From: Bordetella parapertussis
GTDB taxonomy: Bacteria > Pseudomonadota > Gammaproteobacteria > Burkholderiales > Burkholderiaceae_A
Reading direction: 5' to 3'
DNA: 33,885 nt
Assembly: GCA_945862985.1 (NCBI GenBank)
Contig: CAMAZF010000020.1
Coordinates: 1 to 33,885, forward strand
The position numbers and the translations under genes were made by a program. Of the stretch, positions 16,013 through 24,700 are shown piece by piece; the first letter of the stretch is position 1; each line of letters starts with the position of its first letter. Below the pieces are notes generated by a model. The model was not told where the DNA came from. It saw only the letters and a list, made by a program, of their open reading frames with translations, and searched no databases.

Positions 16013-17350
16013 TCCAGCCTCTCGCAGTGCGGCCAGACTCCGGTCGGTCGCACCGCGGTGCTGGTCTGCATACCGGCGTGCTGCATCTCCTTGGCGTGCG
16101 CGCTCGGACGGTTGGCTTGCCCATTCAAGCGCGAGGCGCACGGCTGCATCAGCGTCCGCCACCTCTGCACCCGCTCCCGATTCCACCAGCTGACGAGAGA
16201 CCTCCGGAAAATTGAACATATGGGGCCCGAACATGACGGGCCTCCCTTGCGCACAGGCCTCAATCGGGTTCTGTCCTCCCAAGGGCAGCAGGCTACCGCC
16301 CATCACCACCAGGTCGCTCATGGCGATGTAGGCCTGCATCTCACCCAGGCTATCGCCCACCCAAACCTCAGCACCCTGATCCGGTTCACCCTGGCTGCGA
16401 CGACCCACGGAGAAGCCCGCATCGCCGGCCAATTGGACCACGAGATCGAAACGCTCCGGATGGCGAGGCACCAGCACCAAACGCACCTGCGAGGGGGCAT
16501 GGCGTTTCCAGGATGCAAGAAACGCGATCTCCTCGTCGTCGCGGCTGCTCGCGAGCAGGACCACCGATAACGGATGTGCCTGCTCGTCCAGAGGGCCCTC
16601 CAGTGCGCGCCGCCAGGACTGCCCTTGCTGGATGAGTGTCTCCGAAGGCGTGAGGTCAAACTTCAGACTTCCCGTGCGATGAATAGAGTCAGTGGATTGG
16701 GTGAGTGCAGCAAAACGCTGGCGGTGTTCTTCAGCCTGAACCAGAATGAGTCGCAGCCGGTTGAGCGCCGGCTGAGCAAGCCAGGCGAACCGTCGCATCT
16801 GACGAGCCGATCGCTCTGAGAGTCTCCCATTGATGAGCGCCACCGGAACACCCAATCGCTCGGCCTGCAGCAGCAGCTCTGGCCAGAGCTCTGTCTCCAT
16901 CAGCAGTCCCAGGGAGGGTCGCGTCTGCTTGAGGAAGCGCGAGAGGGCCCAGGGAAGGTCATAAGGCAGATAAGACTGAAAGACAGACTCGTTCAGCTCC
17001 TCAGAGAAGAGCCTCGCTCCGGTCTGCCGGCCGGTGGGCGTGGTGTGGGTCAGCAAGATCTGCCCATCGGGTGTGTTCGTTAACCAAGCCTTCAGGAACG
17101 GATAGGCTGCTTGCGTCTCCCCCACAGACACTGCATGCAGCCAGAGCAGAGGACGCGTGCGCGCCTGGTTAGCCTTGATGCGCAAGGCCTCTGGCACCCG
17201 CCCCCAGAGCCGCTCGGCCCAGTGCAGGCGATAGGCACCACCCTTGAGCCAGAGTCGCACCAGCATGGCCGGAGTCAGAGCAAGGACCAGCAGTCGATAC
17301 CCAGCGTGCGCAAACGCTTGAACGGGAGTGACCTTAATCGTCGCCACCAT
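16004..17350 (-). CDS. waaA: 3-deoxy-D-manno-octulosonic acid transferase WaaA (KdtA)
   Basis: WaaA adds Kdo from CMP-Kdo to lipid IVA at the inner membrane. From the ATG at 17350 the product is 448 residues. It has an N-terminal membrane anchor (YRLLVLALTPAMLVRLWLKG) and a GT-B fold. The catalytic Glu is in HAVSVGETQAAYP (Glu78), followed by LTHTTPTGRQTG, SYLPYDLPWALSRFL, METELWPELL and, in the C-terminal half, VVMGGSLLPLGGQNPIEACA. The start overlaps the heptosyltransferase stop by 17 nt; the adjacent GTG at 17347 is an alternative. A longer open frame to 17425 would run into the neighbour. It lies in an LPS-core group and converges on tolC. Confidence 0.96.
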   Translation of the reverse strand: MVATIKVTPVQAFAHAGYRLLVLALTPAMLVRLWLKGGAYRLHWAERLWGRVPEALRIKANQARTRPLLWLHAVSVGETQAAYPFLKAWLTNTPDGQILLTHTTPTGRQTGARLFSEELNESVFQSYLPYDLPWALSRFLKQTRPSLGLLMETELWPELLLQAERLGVPVALINGRLSERSARQMRRFAWLAQPALNRLRLILVQAEEHRQRFAALTQSTDSIHRTGSLKFDLTPSETLIQQGQSWRRALEGPLDEQAHPLSVVLLASSRDDEEIAFLASWKRHAPSQVRLVLVPRHPERFDLVVQLAGDAGFSVGRRSQGEPDQGAEVWVGDSLGEMQAYIAMSDLVVMGGSLLPLGGQNPIEACAQGRPVMFGPHMFNFPEVSRQLVESGAGAEVADADAAVRLALEWASQPSERARQGDAARRYADQHRGATDRSLAALREAGLL

Positions 17351-18365
17351 CGAGCGGCTCGCCCTTGGGCAACACCCCCATCTCCGTGAGTGCACGCAGC
17401 ACCGATTTGGGACGAATGTCATCACCCGCGAGCGTCAGGCCACGCCTGGCCCAGTCCACATGAAATCGCTGCGTCGAGGATCCCGTCATGAGACCCACGG
17501 TGTTCTGGCCCATGCCCGCTGCCCAATGCGTCAGGCCGGTATCAACGCCCACCACGGCCTTCGCGTGCTGCAGAATGCCGGCGAGATCTCGAAGCCCCAT
17601 GGTGGGTAGCATGCGCCCCTCCGAGGCTTTCGCGATGGCCAAGCACTCCCGCCGATCATTTTCACCATAAGCAGGAATGACTGGGCTCAGGCCTCTTCGC
17701 CTCAGTGCCTTACCCAAAGCCACCCAGCGATGCTCCGACCAGGTCTTCGTCTTGCGCCCAGAATTGACCACAAAGACAACCCAGTTGGGTGAGTCATGCG
17801 GAGCCGCACCAATCCGCCCGCAGACCTCTGCAAACTCCTTGGCCATGATGCCAATGGCCACCATCGACCCTGAGAGGGGACGCTCCTCGAGCGTGTAGCC
17901 AAAGACCTCTGAAAAAAGCCTGCGCTGACGCTCCACCGCGTGCCGCTCGTAGGGAACATCGACTGCATGATCCAGCCCGAGAGACGCCAGCATCGACGAA
18001 GAGGAGCCATGACCAAATCCCCAACGACCGCCCTCGCCTACCTTCACCTTGGCAGCAATGAGTGCGCTGTGTCTGGCCCCCTGGGCGTCGATGATGAAGT
18101 CATAGCGCTCGTCGCCCACGGAACTGATCTGACGCAGAAAGTCATCCCAGCTGCTCAAGTCCCAGGGGCGACCACGTGCACGATCAATGCCCACGCGATA
18201 GACCTTGTTCACCGCGGGCGAGAGCAGGGGAATGGCCACATAACGCTCTTCCGCCACCCAATCGAACTCGATGTCGGGACAGTGCTGCTTGGCCTCGGCC
18301 ACTGCAGAGAGGCAATGCACCATGCCACTCATGGTGCCTGTCTTGATGACCAGCGCCCGGGGCAC
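17334..18365 (-). CDS. waaC: Heptosyltransferase I homologue (WaaC-like), atypical active site
   Basis: WaaC transfers L-glycero-D-manno-heptose to Kdo in the LPS core. The 343-residue product starts with GTG and has the GT9 (GT-B) pattern: DFIIDAQGARHSALIA, a GFGH segment, VVFVVNSGRKTKTW and VDTGLTHWAAGMG. The N-terminal family signature, normally K-T-S-S-x-G-D-V-x-H, reads KTGTMSGMVH, so the catalytic Asp position is Gly14. The nucleotide-heptose motif P-W-G-x-x-x-E is IPAYGEN. Fold and position between waaA and a phosphoglucomutase support the family. Activity or specificity may differ. It begins 11 nt after the phosphomannomutase gene. Confidence 0.85.
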   Translation of the reverse strand: MPRALVIKTGTMSGMVHCLSAVAEAKQHCPDIEFDWVAEERYVAIPLLSPAVNKVYRVGIDRARGRPWDLSSWDDFLRQISSVGDERYDFIIDAQGARHSALIAAKVKVGEGGRWGFGHGSSSSMLASLGLDHAVDVPYERHAVERQRRLFSEVFGYTLEERPLSGSMVAIGIMAKEFAEVCGRIGAAPHDSPNWVVFVVNSGRKTKTWSEHRWVALGKALRRRGLSPVIPAYGENDRRECLAIAKASEGRMLPTMGLRDLAGILQHAKAVVGVDTGLTHWAAGMGQNTVGLMTGSSTQRFHVDWARRGLTLAGDDIRPKSVLRALTEMGVLPKGEPLDGGDD

Positions 18366-18376
18366 GAGGTGGCCGC

Positions 18377-19777
18377 TTAAAAGGGAAGCTGCAGCTGCGC
18401 GTTCATGGCCAAAAGGCTGGCCCGGAACTCTGCCTGGATGCGAGCCAAGGCGGCATCGTCTTCCGCCTCAAAGCGCAGCACCACCACCGGGGTGGTGTTT
18501 GAAGGACGAGCCAGTCCAAATCCATCTTGGTACTCCACCCGAATGCCATCGATGGTGATGCGAGAGACAGCCGAAGGAAACACGCCGGTCTGCGCCAACT
18601 CGGCCACCATGCGATGGTTTTCGCCCTCGGCGGTTTTGATCTGCAGCTCGGGCGTAGAGCGCGCATTGGGCAGGGACTCGAGCAGCGCCGAAGGGTTGTC
18701 TTCGCGCGACAAGATTTCCAGCAGCCGCGCCGCAGTATAGAGACCGTCATCAAAGCCATACCAACGGTCATTGAAGAAGATGTGGCCACTCATTTCCCCA
18801 GCCAGGGGCGCACCCGTCTCCCGAAGTTTGGACTTGATCAGCGAGTGGCCCGTTCGCCACATCAGGGGCGCTCCGCCATGGTCCAGAATGTCCTGAGTGA
18901 GCAGTCGACTGCACTTCACGTCGTAAATGATCTGTGCCCCTGGGTTTTTGGAGAGGACCTCTCGAGCATAGAGCATGAGCTGACGATCAGGGAAAATGAT
19001 CTGGCCCGAGGCGGTCACCACGCCCAGCCGGTCGCCGTCTCCATCGAACGCCAATCCCAGATCGAGGCCCTGCTCATGAATGGTGCGCTGGAGGTCCTCG
19101 AGGTTGTGGGGGTCTGCTGGGTCGGGGTGGTGGTTGGGGAAGTTTCCATCAATCTCACAAAAGAGCTCGGTCACCTCACAGCCCAGCGCGCGCAGGAGCT
19201 GCGGCCCGAGCTCTCCGGCCACGCCATTGCCCGCATCTACCGCAATGCGCAGCGGGCGCGCGAGTGTGACATCACTGGTGATGCGTCCCAGGTAATCGGA
19301 CCGCACGTCTCGAGTGGTGCTGCTGCCCGCTCGAAGACCCTGATCCAGAAAGGCTTGAACTCGGCCATCCACAAGGCCCGCACGCAGGGTCTGAATGTCT
19401 TCTCCCGCAAGGGTCTTTCCACCCAGCATCATCTTGAGACCGTTGTACTGAGGGGGGTTGTGGCTGCCAGTGATGGCCACACCTGTGCCGGTACCCAGCA
19501 GATAGGTGGCAAAGTAGACCAATGGGGTGGGCACCATCCCAATATCGACCACATCGATGCCCGCCTCATTGAGTCCGCGCGTCAAAGCAGCCTGAAGGCG
19601 CGGACCTGAGAGACGGCCATCGCGGCCAACCACGCAGCGGGTCTGACCATCGAGGGTCATCTGCCAGCCCAGCGCGTGACCGATCTGGCGAACGCCGTCC
19701 TCCGTGAGGGTCTCATCCACCACCCCTCGAATGTCATACGCCTTGAAGATGCCTGCGGGGGGGAGGACGGTCTGCAT
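18377..19777 (-). CDS. Phosphomannomutase/phosphoglucomutase (AlgC/ManB type)
   Basis: This alpha-D-phosphohexomutase interconverts the 1- and 6-phosphates of glucose or mannose for LPS and polysaccharide precursors. The 466-residue product has all family marks: FKAYDIRGVV near the start, the phosphoserine loop TGSHNPPQYNG (Ser105), the metal loop FDGDGDRLG (about 244-252), the sugar-binding GEMSGH and the C-terminal phosphate-binding RPSNTTPVVVLR. A clear AGGAG at 19784-19788, 6 nt upstream of the ATG, fixes the start. It heads the minus-strand run ending in waaA. It is divergent from apaH with a 60-bp spacer. Confidence 0.96.
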   Translation of the reverse strand: MQTVLPPAGIFKAYDIRGVVDETLTEDGVRQIGHALGWQMTLDGQTRCVVGRDGRLSGPRLQAALTRGLNEAGIDVVDIGMVPTPLVYFATYLLGTGTGVAITGSHNPPQYNGLKMMLGGKTLAGEDIQTLRAGLVDGRVQAFLDQGLRAGSSTTRDVRSDYLGRITSDVTLARPLRIAVDAGNGVAGELGPQLLRALGCEVTELFCEIDGNFPNHHPDPADPHNLEDLQRTIHEQGLDLGLAFDGDGDRLGVVTASGQIIFPDRQLMLYAREVLSKNPGAQIIYDVKCSRLLTQDILDHGGAPLMWRTGHSLIKSKLRETGAPLAGEMSGHIFFNDRWYGFDDGLYTAARLLEILSREDNPSALLESLPNARSTPELQIKTAEGENHRMVAELAQTGVFPSAVSRITIDGIRVEYQDGFGLARPSNTTPVVVLRFEAEDDAALARIQAEFRASLLAMNAQLQLPF

Positions 19778-19837
19778 GCGGTGCTCCTGGAAAAGACCTC
19801 TCTGACGGAGGTGGTGCTTTTATTTTACGATGGCCCT

Positions 19838-20647
19838 ATGGCGATTTATGCAATTGGAGACATTCAAGGCTGTGCAGACAGCCTCAAGGCCCTGGTGGCG
19901 CAGCTCAAATTCAAGCCCGGGCGAGATCAGCTCTGGTGCGTGGGCGACCTCGTCAACCGTGGGCCCCAGTCGGCTGAAGTCCTGCGCCTCATTCGAGCGG
20001 CTGGACCGCACGCGGTCGGCGTACTGGGCAACCATGACCTGCATCTTCTGGCCGTGGCCTGCGGCGCACGCAAGGCCGCAACCTCTGACACGCTCGGCGA
20101 TGTCCTGGCCGCACCCGACGCTGCAGACCTGCTTCATTGGCTTCGGCATCGGCCCCTCGCGCACGCAGAGGGTCAGAACCTCCTCGTCCACGCGGGCGTG
20201 CTGCCCAGCTGGACCCTGACCGATACGCTTCGTTACGCACAGGAGGTCAGTGCTCGCCTGGCCAGCGACCATTGGCAGGAGTTTCTGTACGAAATGTATG
20301 GCAATAGCCCCGCCCACTGGCGTGATGGGCTCACAGGACAGGCTCGCCTTCGAGCGATTGTGAATGTGCTCACTCGCATGCGGTACCTCGATCGTGCCAC
20401 CGGTGACCTGGAGTTCAAGTGCAAGCTCAGCCCTGCGCTGGCGCCAGACACACTCATCCCTTGGTTCGACATGCCGGGCAGAAAGACCGCTCGCCAAACC
20501 GTGGTGTTTGGGCACTGGTCCACCCTTGGCGTACACGTGCGCCCCAAACTGCTCGCCCTAGACTCCGGGTGTGTCTGGCAGGGCTATCTCACTGCAGTGC
20601 GGTTGGACGATCGGTCACTCTTTCAGCAGGTCGGCTTGGAGCATTAA
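19838..20647 (+). CDS. apaH: Symmetrical bis(5'-nucleosyl)-tetraphosphatase ApaH
   Basis: ApaH hydrolyses Ap4A symmetrically to two ADP and also removes Np4 caps from RNA. From the ATG at 19838 the product is 269 residues, close to the E. coli length. The metallophosphatase motifs are GDIQGC (about residues 7-12), GDLVNRGPQS (about 37-46), GNHDLHL (about 66-72), VHAG, and late VFGHWSTLG. The upstream extension of the frame lies inside the divergent phosphomannomutase gene and is rejected. Its last 59 bp overlap the end of plsC on the other strand. The conserved GCVWQGYLTAVRL end lies partly in that overlap. Confidence 0.96.
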   Translation: MAIYAIGDIQGCADSLKALVAQLKFKPGRDQLWCVGDLVNRGPQSAEVLRLIRAAGPHAVGVLGNHDLHLLAVACGARKAATSDTLGDVLAAPDAADLLHWLRHRPLAHAEGQNLLVHAGVLPSWTLTDTLRYAQEVSARLASDHWQEFLYEMYGNSPAHWRDGLTGQARLRAIVNVLTRMRYLDRATGDLEFKCKLSPALAPDTLIPWFDMPGRKTARQTVVFGHWSTLGVHVRPKLLALDSGCVWQGYLTAVRLDDRSLFQQVGLEH

Positions 20648-21398
20648 GCCGGATCGGATCGGCAATCATCGGATAGAGGGCATGCGCCAGGGCGCGTCGG
20701 TCTGGCGTGGCGTCCCCGTGGACAAGATGCTGGGCATCCACCGGGCGATGCAGTATGGGGTTCGCGCTCAATCCCCGGGTACTCATGATGGCGACAATCG
20801 ACTGCACCAGCGTCATGTCACCAATGTACGCCGGAATGGTGGTGGGCTGTCCATGCTGAAAATACCTCAGCGTCAGTGGCCGCATGGGAAGGCTCGGTCG
20901 GTGCTCGATCAGTGCAAAGAAGTTCGCGTGAAACTTGAGCACGGTGTGACCATCGCTGGTGGTCCCTTCGGGGAAGAACATGATGCGCGCACCATGATCG
21001 AGCAGCACCTGGGCCTCATTCATCACCTCCTTGATGGCAGATCGACGGCCTCGCTCAATGTAGAGCGTGCCAGAGGCGGTCACCAGAGGCCCAATCACTG
21101 GCCAGCTGCGAATGTCCGACTTGGCAATGAAGGTGATGGGCTCCAGCGCTTGGAGCACAAAGATATCGATCCAAGAGATGTGGTTGCTCACCACCAGACA
21201 AGGCGAGGGAAACTGAATATCGCCCTCGGGGGCAAGTCGCACGCCACAAATGCCCAGAACCCCAAGCGCGAAGATTCGGAGGCTGCGTTTGCGCCCAATG
21301 GGCCCCATCAGTCGAAGCCCGGTGAGTGCCCAGAGCAGGCCAAACAGCACCCAGCCAACCAGTGCCGGCAGCCGCCAGACCAGACGAAGCACCCGCAT
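20589..21398 (-). CDS. plsC: 1-acyl-sn-glycerol-3-phosphate acyltransferase (PlsC family)
   Basis: PlsC-type enzymes acylate lysophosphatidic acid to phosphatidic acid at the membrane. The 269-residue product has N-terminal hydrophobic helices (GWVLFGLLWALTG, IFALGVLGICGV). The catalytic HX4D motif is NHISWID (His73, Asp78), followed by AKSDIRSWPVIG, GTLYIERG and FFPEGTTSDG (about 141-150). The gene ends the yqgE-ruvX-pyrB-pyrC run, 2 nt after the pyrC-like stop, an order seen in other Burkholderiales. Its last 19 or so codons overlap apaH, and that tail is hydrophilic and poorly structured, as if extended into the neighbour. Confidence 0.93.
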   Translation of the reverse strand: MRVLRLVWRLPALVGWVLFGLLWALTGLRLMGPIGRKRSLRIFALGVLGICGVRLAPEGDIQFPSPCLVVSNHISWIDIFVLQALEPITFIAKSDIRSWPVIGPLVTASGTLYIERGRRSAIKEVMNEAQVLLDHGARIMFFPEGTTSDGHTVLKFHANFFALIEHRPSLPMRPLTLRYFQHGQPTTIPAYIGDMTLVQSIVAIMSTRGLSANPILHRPVDAQHLVHGDATPDRRALAHALYPMIADPIRLNAPSRPAERVTDRPTALQ

Positions 21399-21400
21399 GC

Positions 21401-22699
21401 TTAAGTGGTCGAGAGTCCCTGGCGATACACCAGGCGGCCATCGACCAGGGTGGCTTTCACGCGGCCTTCGAGCTCGCGCCCAATGAAGGGGGTGTTTCTG
21501 CCCTGGGTGTGCAGGGTGTCGGCTGTGATCAGCCAGGGCTCCTCGGGCGCATAGACGCAGAGATCTGCCTGGCCACCCTCGCGAATCTCGCCCGCGTCGC
21601 GCTTGAGAATGCGTGCGGGGCCGGAGGTGAGCAAGGCCAGAGTCTTCTCCACAGACGCTTTGTGATCACGCGCCCAGGCCAAGGCCAGCGGCAACAGAAG
21701 CTCCAATCCGATCACACCCGGCTCTGCCTCTCCGAAGGGCAGCTGCTTCGCATCGTCATCCACTGGCGAATGATCGGAACAGATGGCATCGATCGTGCCG
21801 TCTTGAAGGGCGGCAGCAATGGCCTCACGGTCGCGCTGACTTCGGAAAGGCGGATCCACTCGACAGTTGCTGTCGTAGTCGCCAATGTCGAGGTCCGTCA
21901 TGTGCAGGTGGTGAACGGCTACATCGGCGGTGATGGGCAGGCCCTCGGCCTTCGCCTTGCGCACCAGCTCGAGGCCGGCTGCTGAGGAGAGCCGACAGAG
22001 GTGCAGCCGAACCCCGGTCTGACGCACCAGCTCAAAGAGGGTGTAGAGACGAATGGTCTCATTGGCCACAGGCACGCCAGGCAAGCCCATCCGACCGGCC
22101 GTCGGGCCGCTGTGCGCCACGCCGCTCGCGCCCAGCCAGGGGTCGCGTGCATAGGCCCACACGGTGTAGTCGAAGGTCTTGGCGTACTGCATGGCCCGGA
22201 ACAAGACCTGGGTGTCGACCAATGGGTGAGTGGCCTGCGAGAAGCCCACACAGCCAGCCTCGGTGAGCTCTGCCATTTCAGTGAGCTGCTCGCCCTTGAG
22301 GCCTGCGGTGAGGGCACCGAGCGGATGCACATGAGCCTGGGCCAAGAGTCGAGCGCGATGCTTGAGCATCTCGACCAGTCCAGGCTCATCCAGTGGAGGG
22401 TCGGTGTCGGGCGGACAGACCAGGCGGGTGACGCCGCCCGCAATGGCTGCACGCATCTCGGACTCAAGCGTCGCCTTGTACTCAAAGCCCGGCTCGCGCA
22501 GCCGTGCGGATAGGTCGATGAGCCCTGGCAAGACCCAGAGGCCCTCGGCGTTGATGGTGAGGCTTGGCTCAAAGCCAGCCAGGCCTGCGCCAACCTCGGT
22601 GATGGCCTGGATGCTTCCGTTCGCAATGTAGAGGTCGCGTGCCGCTGCTCCGTGGAGCAGGCCGCCTCGGATCAGAATGTGGGGAAAGGAAGGGTTCAT
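21401..22699 (-). CDS. Dihydroorotase-like protein, probably non-catalytic (PyrX/PyrC')
   Basis: The 432-residue amidohydrolase-fold protein is encoded with pyrB. Active dihydroorotases carry a D-x-H-x-H zinc motif in the sequence G-L-I-D-x-H-x-H-L-R-E-P-G. Here it reads [13 protein letters not shown] (about residues 59-71), so both histidines are lost; the nucleotides confirm Ser64 and Arg66. Other family blocks remain ([35 protein letters not shown]). In Pseudomonas an inactive PyrC' is needed to assemble the PyrB dodecamer, and the same role is inferred here. A true dihydroorotase should lie elsewhere. It overlaps pyrB by 4 nt. Confidence 0.9.
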   Translation of the reverse strand: MNPSFPHILIRGGLLHGAAARDLYIANGSIQAITEVGAGLAGFEPSLTINAEGLWVLPGLIDLSARLREPGFEYKATLESEMRAAIAGGVTRLVCPPDTDPPLDEPGLVEMLKHRARLLAQAHVHPLGALTAGLKGEQLTEMAELTEAGCVGFSQATHPLVDTQVLFRAMQYAKTFDYTVWAYARDPWLGASGVAHSGPTAGRMGLPGVPVANETIRLYTLFELVRQTGVRLHLCRLSSAAGLELVRKAKAEGLPITADVAVHHLHMTDLDIGDYDSNCRVDPPFRSQRDREAIAAALQDGTIDAICSDHSPVDDDAKQLPFGEAEPGVIGLELLLPLALAWARDHKASVEKTLALLTSGPARILKRDAGEIREGGQADLCVYAPEEPWLITADTLHTQGRNTPFIGRELEGRVKATLVDGRLVYRQGLSTT

Positions 22700-23661
22700 G
22701 CGTGGACTCGATTCAGAATGCTCATGACGGCCATGCGCACCGCAATGCCAAAGGTGACCTGATGGAGGATGACAGAGCGCGCGCCATCCGCCACCAGTGA
22801 GTCGATTTCAACGCCTCTGTTCATGGGGCCAGGATGCATCACAATCGCATCGGGCTTGGCCACGCGCAGTCGCTCCTCGGTGAGGCCATAGTGCTTGAAA
22901 TACTCCTGAGGGCTCGGCAGCATGGCGCCTCTCATGCGCTCATTCTGAAGGCGAAGGGCAATCACCACATCGACATCCTGCAGCCCTTGCTCGAGGTCCG
23001 TGTAAGGCGTCACCCCCATCTCTCGAAGTCCTGAAGGCATGAGCGTGAGAGGCGCAATCACCCGAATATCCGGCACTCCAAGGGTGGTCAGGGCGTGAAT
23101 GTCAGAGCGCGCAACACGGGAGTGAAGCACATCGCCCACAATCGCCACGCGAAGGTTCTGGAACTCCCCCTTGAAGTGGCGAATGGTAAACATGTCGAGC
23201 AAGGCCTGCGTGGGGTGCGCATGACGTCCGTCGCCCGCGTTCATGATGTGAATGTGCGGCGCGACCTGATTCACATGCCGCGCAATCAGGTAAGGGGCGC
23301 CACTCTGCGCATGACGCACCACGAACATGTCAGCCTTCATGGCTGCCAGGTTGTCGATGGTGTCGAGCAGCGACTCTCCCTTGGCGGTGCTCGATTTGTT
23401 CACATCCAGGTTCACCACACGAGCAGCGAGTTTGGTGGCTGCAATCTCAAAGGTGGTGCGCGTCCGCGTGGAGTTCTCGAAGAAAATATTGAAGATGGTC
23501 TTGCCGGCCAGCAGGTCGGCATTTCGGACCTCCATGCGATCAAGATCCACAAAGTCGCGAGCGTGATCCAGAACCTGCAGCATGACGGCTCGGGGCAGGC
23601 CCTCGGTCGACAACAGGTGGTTTAACTCACCGCGCGCGTTCAGCTGGATGGACTTTGGCAT
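22696..23661 (-). CDS. pyrB: Aspartate carbamoyltransferase catalytic chain PyrB
   Basis: PyrB condenses carbamoyl phosphate with aspartate in the first committed step of pyrimidine synthesis. The 321-residue product has the carbamoyl-phosphate loop [13 protein letters not shown] (about residues 61-73), [23 protein letters not shown] and [12 protein letters not shown]. The N-terminus ([18 protein letters not shown]) matches the long betaproteobacterial form that pairs with a PyrC-like subunit. No pyrR precedes it, unlike many relatives. Its start lies 35 nt inside the end of ruvX, and its stop overlaps the pyrC-like start by 4 nt, so it is part of one transcript from yqgE. Confidence 0.97.
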   Translation of the reverse strand: MPKSIQLNARGELNHLLSTEGLPRAVMLQVLDHARDFVDLDRMEVRNADLLAGKTIFNIFFENSTRTRTTFEIAATKLAARVVNLDVNKSSTAKGESLLDTIDNLAAMKADMFVVRHAQSGAPYLIARHVNQVAPHIHIMNAGDGRHAHPTQALLDMFTIRHFKGEFQNLRVAIVGDVLHSRVARSDIHALTTLGVPDIRVIAPLTLMPSGLREMGVTPYTDLEQGLQDVDVVIALRLQNERMRGAMLPSPQEYFKHYGLTEERLRVAKPDAIVMHPGPMNRGVEIDSLVADGARSVILHQVTFGIAVRMAVMSILNRVHA

Positions 23662-24046
23662 TCAACAACCCTTGCAGAAGTATGGCCGCGGCCTCGGCAT
23701 CGATCTGAGCGTCGCCCGGCGCCAGTGCCGAAGTGTAGCGCTCATCCTCAAGAATGACGGGCCTTGCAAACCGGCCCTCGAGCTGGCGAGCAAAACGCTC
23801 GCAACGCTGGGCAAAGGGGTGCGCTTGGCCATCCGGGTAGACCGGAAGCCCCACCACCAGACCAGTGGGCTGCCACTCCCGAATGAGTGCCTCGATGGCG
23901 GCAAAGCGCTGGGCGATGGGGGTACTCGCCACCACGGTGAGCGGACGCGCACCGCCCGTGAGGCCGTTTCCAATGGCCACCCCAATTCTCTTTTCACCAA
24001 AATCGAAGGCCAGCAGAATGCCAGCCAGAGCATCAGGCGTGACCAA
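23627..24046 (-). CDS. ruvX: Pre-16S rRNA nuclease / Holliday junction resolvase-like RuvX (YqgF)
   Basis: YqgF/RuvX is an RNase H-fold nuclease that helps mature the 16S rRNA 5' end. The core reads [17 protein letters not shown], then [22 protein letters not shown] and [15 protein letters not shown], with the expected acidic residues present. No in-frame ATG fits. The only reasonable start is the TTG at 24046 (read as [17 protein letters not shown]), giving 139 residues and overlapping yqgE by 14 nt. An out-of-frame ATG at 24033 overlaps the yqgE stop (TGATG) and would not give the domain. Its 3' end overlaps pyrB by 35 nt. Confidence 0.9.
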   Translation of the reverse strand: MVTPDALAGILLAFDFGEKRIGVAIGNGLTGGARPLTVVASTPIAQRFAAIEALIREWQPTGLVVGLPVYPDGQAHPFAQRCERFARQLEGRFARPVILEDERYTSALAPGDAQIDAEAAAILLQGLLNAKVHPAERAR

Positions 24047-24611
24047 CGGCCCCGGAGAGGTTGACCGGGTCAACCCCCAGCGAGCGAAAGGCTGCGCCCA
24101 GGCGCTCCTCGATGGGGAGCGAGAAGAGAAGCGCGTGGTCGTGCAAAGGCACGGTGAGCCAGGCATTGGCTGCAAGCTCGGCATCGAGCTGCCCTTCCGA
24201 CCAGCCCGAGTAGCCCAGGGCCACCGTGATTCGGTCGGGTCCTTTGCCATTCGCGGTGGCTTCGAGGATGTCTCTGGAGGAGGTGAGCCCAATGCTGCCG
24301 GTCATAGCTAGAGTGGAGCTCCAGCTCCCCTTGGGCTCATGGAGCACGAATCCACGGTCGGTCTGCACCGGGCCGCCCAGCAGCACGGGAGTGTCTTCGA
24401 GCGGATGGCCTTCAAGGCTGAGGTCGAGGCGGCTAAAGAGCGTGCCCAGCGTCATCTCGGAGACTCGGTTGATCACCAAGCCCATGGCGCCCTTGGGTGT
24501 GTGTTCTGCCACGAAGACCACAGACCCACCAAATTGTGGATCGGTGAGAGAGGGCATGGCCACCAGCAATTGACCCGCCACCGAGGGAAAGACCTGGCCG
24601 TCTGGGGTCAT
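24033..24611 (-). CDS. YqgE/AlgH family protein (UPF0301)
   Basis: This conserved protein has no firmly assigned biochemical function; the homologue AlgH was first named for alginate regulation in Pseudomonas. The product is 192 residues from the ATG at 24611, with the family blocks GQLLVAMPSLTDPQFGGSVV, HTPKGAMGLVINR, LGGPVQTDRGFVLH and LGYSGWSEGQLDAEL. I chose this start because AGGAGG at 24617-24622 lies 5 nt upstream. A longer frame from 24674 would add 21 residues and leave only 26 nt to phrB. It heads the ruvX-pyrB-pyrC-plsC run. Confidence 0.93.
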   Translation of the reverse strand: MTPDGQVFPSVAGQLLVAMPSLTDPQFGGSVVFVAEHTPKGAMGLVINRVSEMTLGTLFSRLDLSLEGHPLEDTPVLLGGPVQTDRGFVLHEPKGSWSSTLAMTGSIGLTSSRDILEATANGKGPDRITVALGYSGWSEGQLDAELAANAWLTVPLHDHALLFSLPIEERLGAAFRSLGVDPVNLSGAVGHA

Positions 24612-24616
24612 AGGGA

Positions 24617-24622
24617 CCTCCT
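24617..24622 (-). promoter_or_regulatory. Shine-Dalgarno deciding the yqgE start
   Basis: The minus strand reads GAGGAGGTCCCT immediately before the ATG at 24611. The perfect AGGAGG with 5-nt spacing favours this start over the in-frame ATG at 24674, which has no ribosome site. A TAGAAT on the minus strand near 24680 could be a -10 box, but its -35 is poor. Confidence 0.75.
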
Positions 24623-24700
24623 CGTCCGCCTGTTCCAAGGCATGATTGAATTCTTCGGTCCAGAGTTGACCCATGCAGCAAATTCTAACAGTCCTTTTTT

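Noticed and set aside
18527-19609. 360-codon plus-strand open frame across the phosphomannomutase gene
   Set aside because: The opposite strand carries all mutase motifs; this frame shows no family pattern and no ribosome site.
19796-19812. Small inverted repeat ACCTC/GAGGT followed by a T-rich stretch before apaH
   Set aside because: There is no upstream plus-strand gene to terminate, the stem is five base pairs, and it is close to chance expectation.
20571-21404. 277-codon plus-strand open frame over plsC
   Set aside because: It is antisense to PlsC, whose HX4D and FPEGT motifs are intact, and its own translation is rich in His/Gln/Arg without a fold-like pattern.
24031-24033. ATG at the yqgE stop as the ruvX start, implying a frameshifted ruvX
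   Set aside because: The TTG start at 24046 gives a complete, natural RuvX N-terminus, so no frameshift is needed; kept only as a check item.
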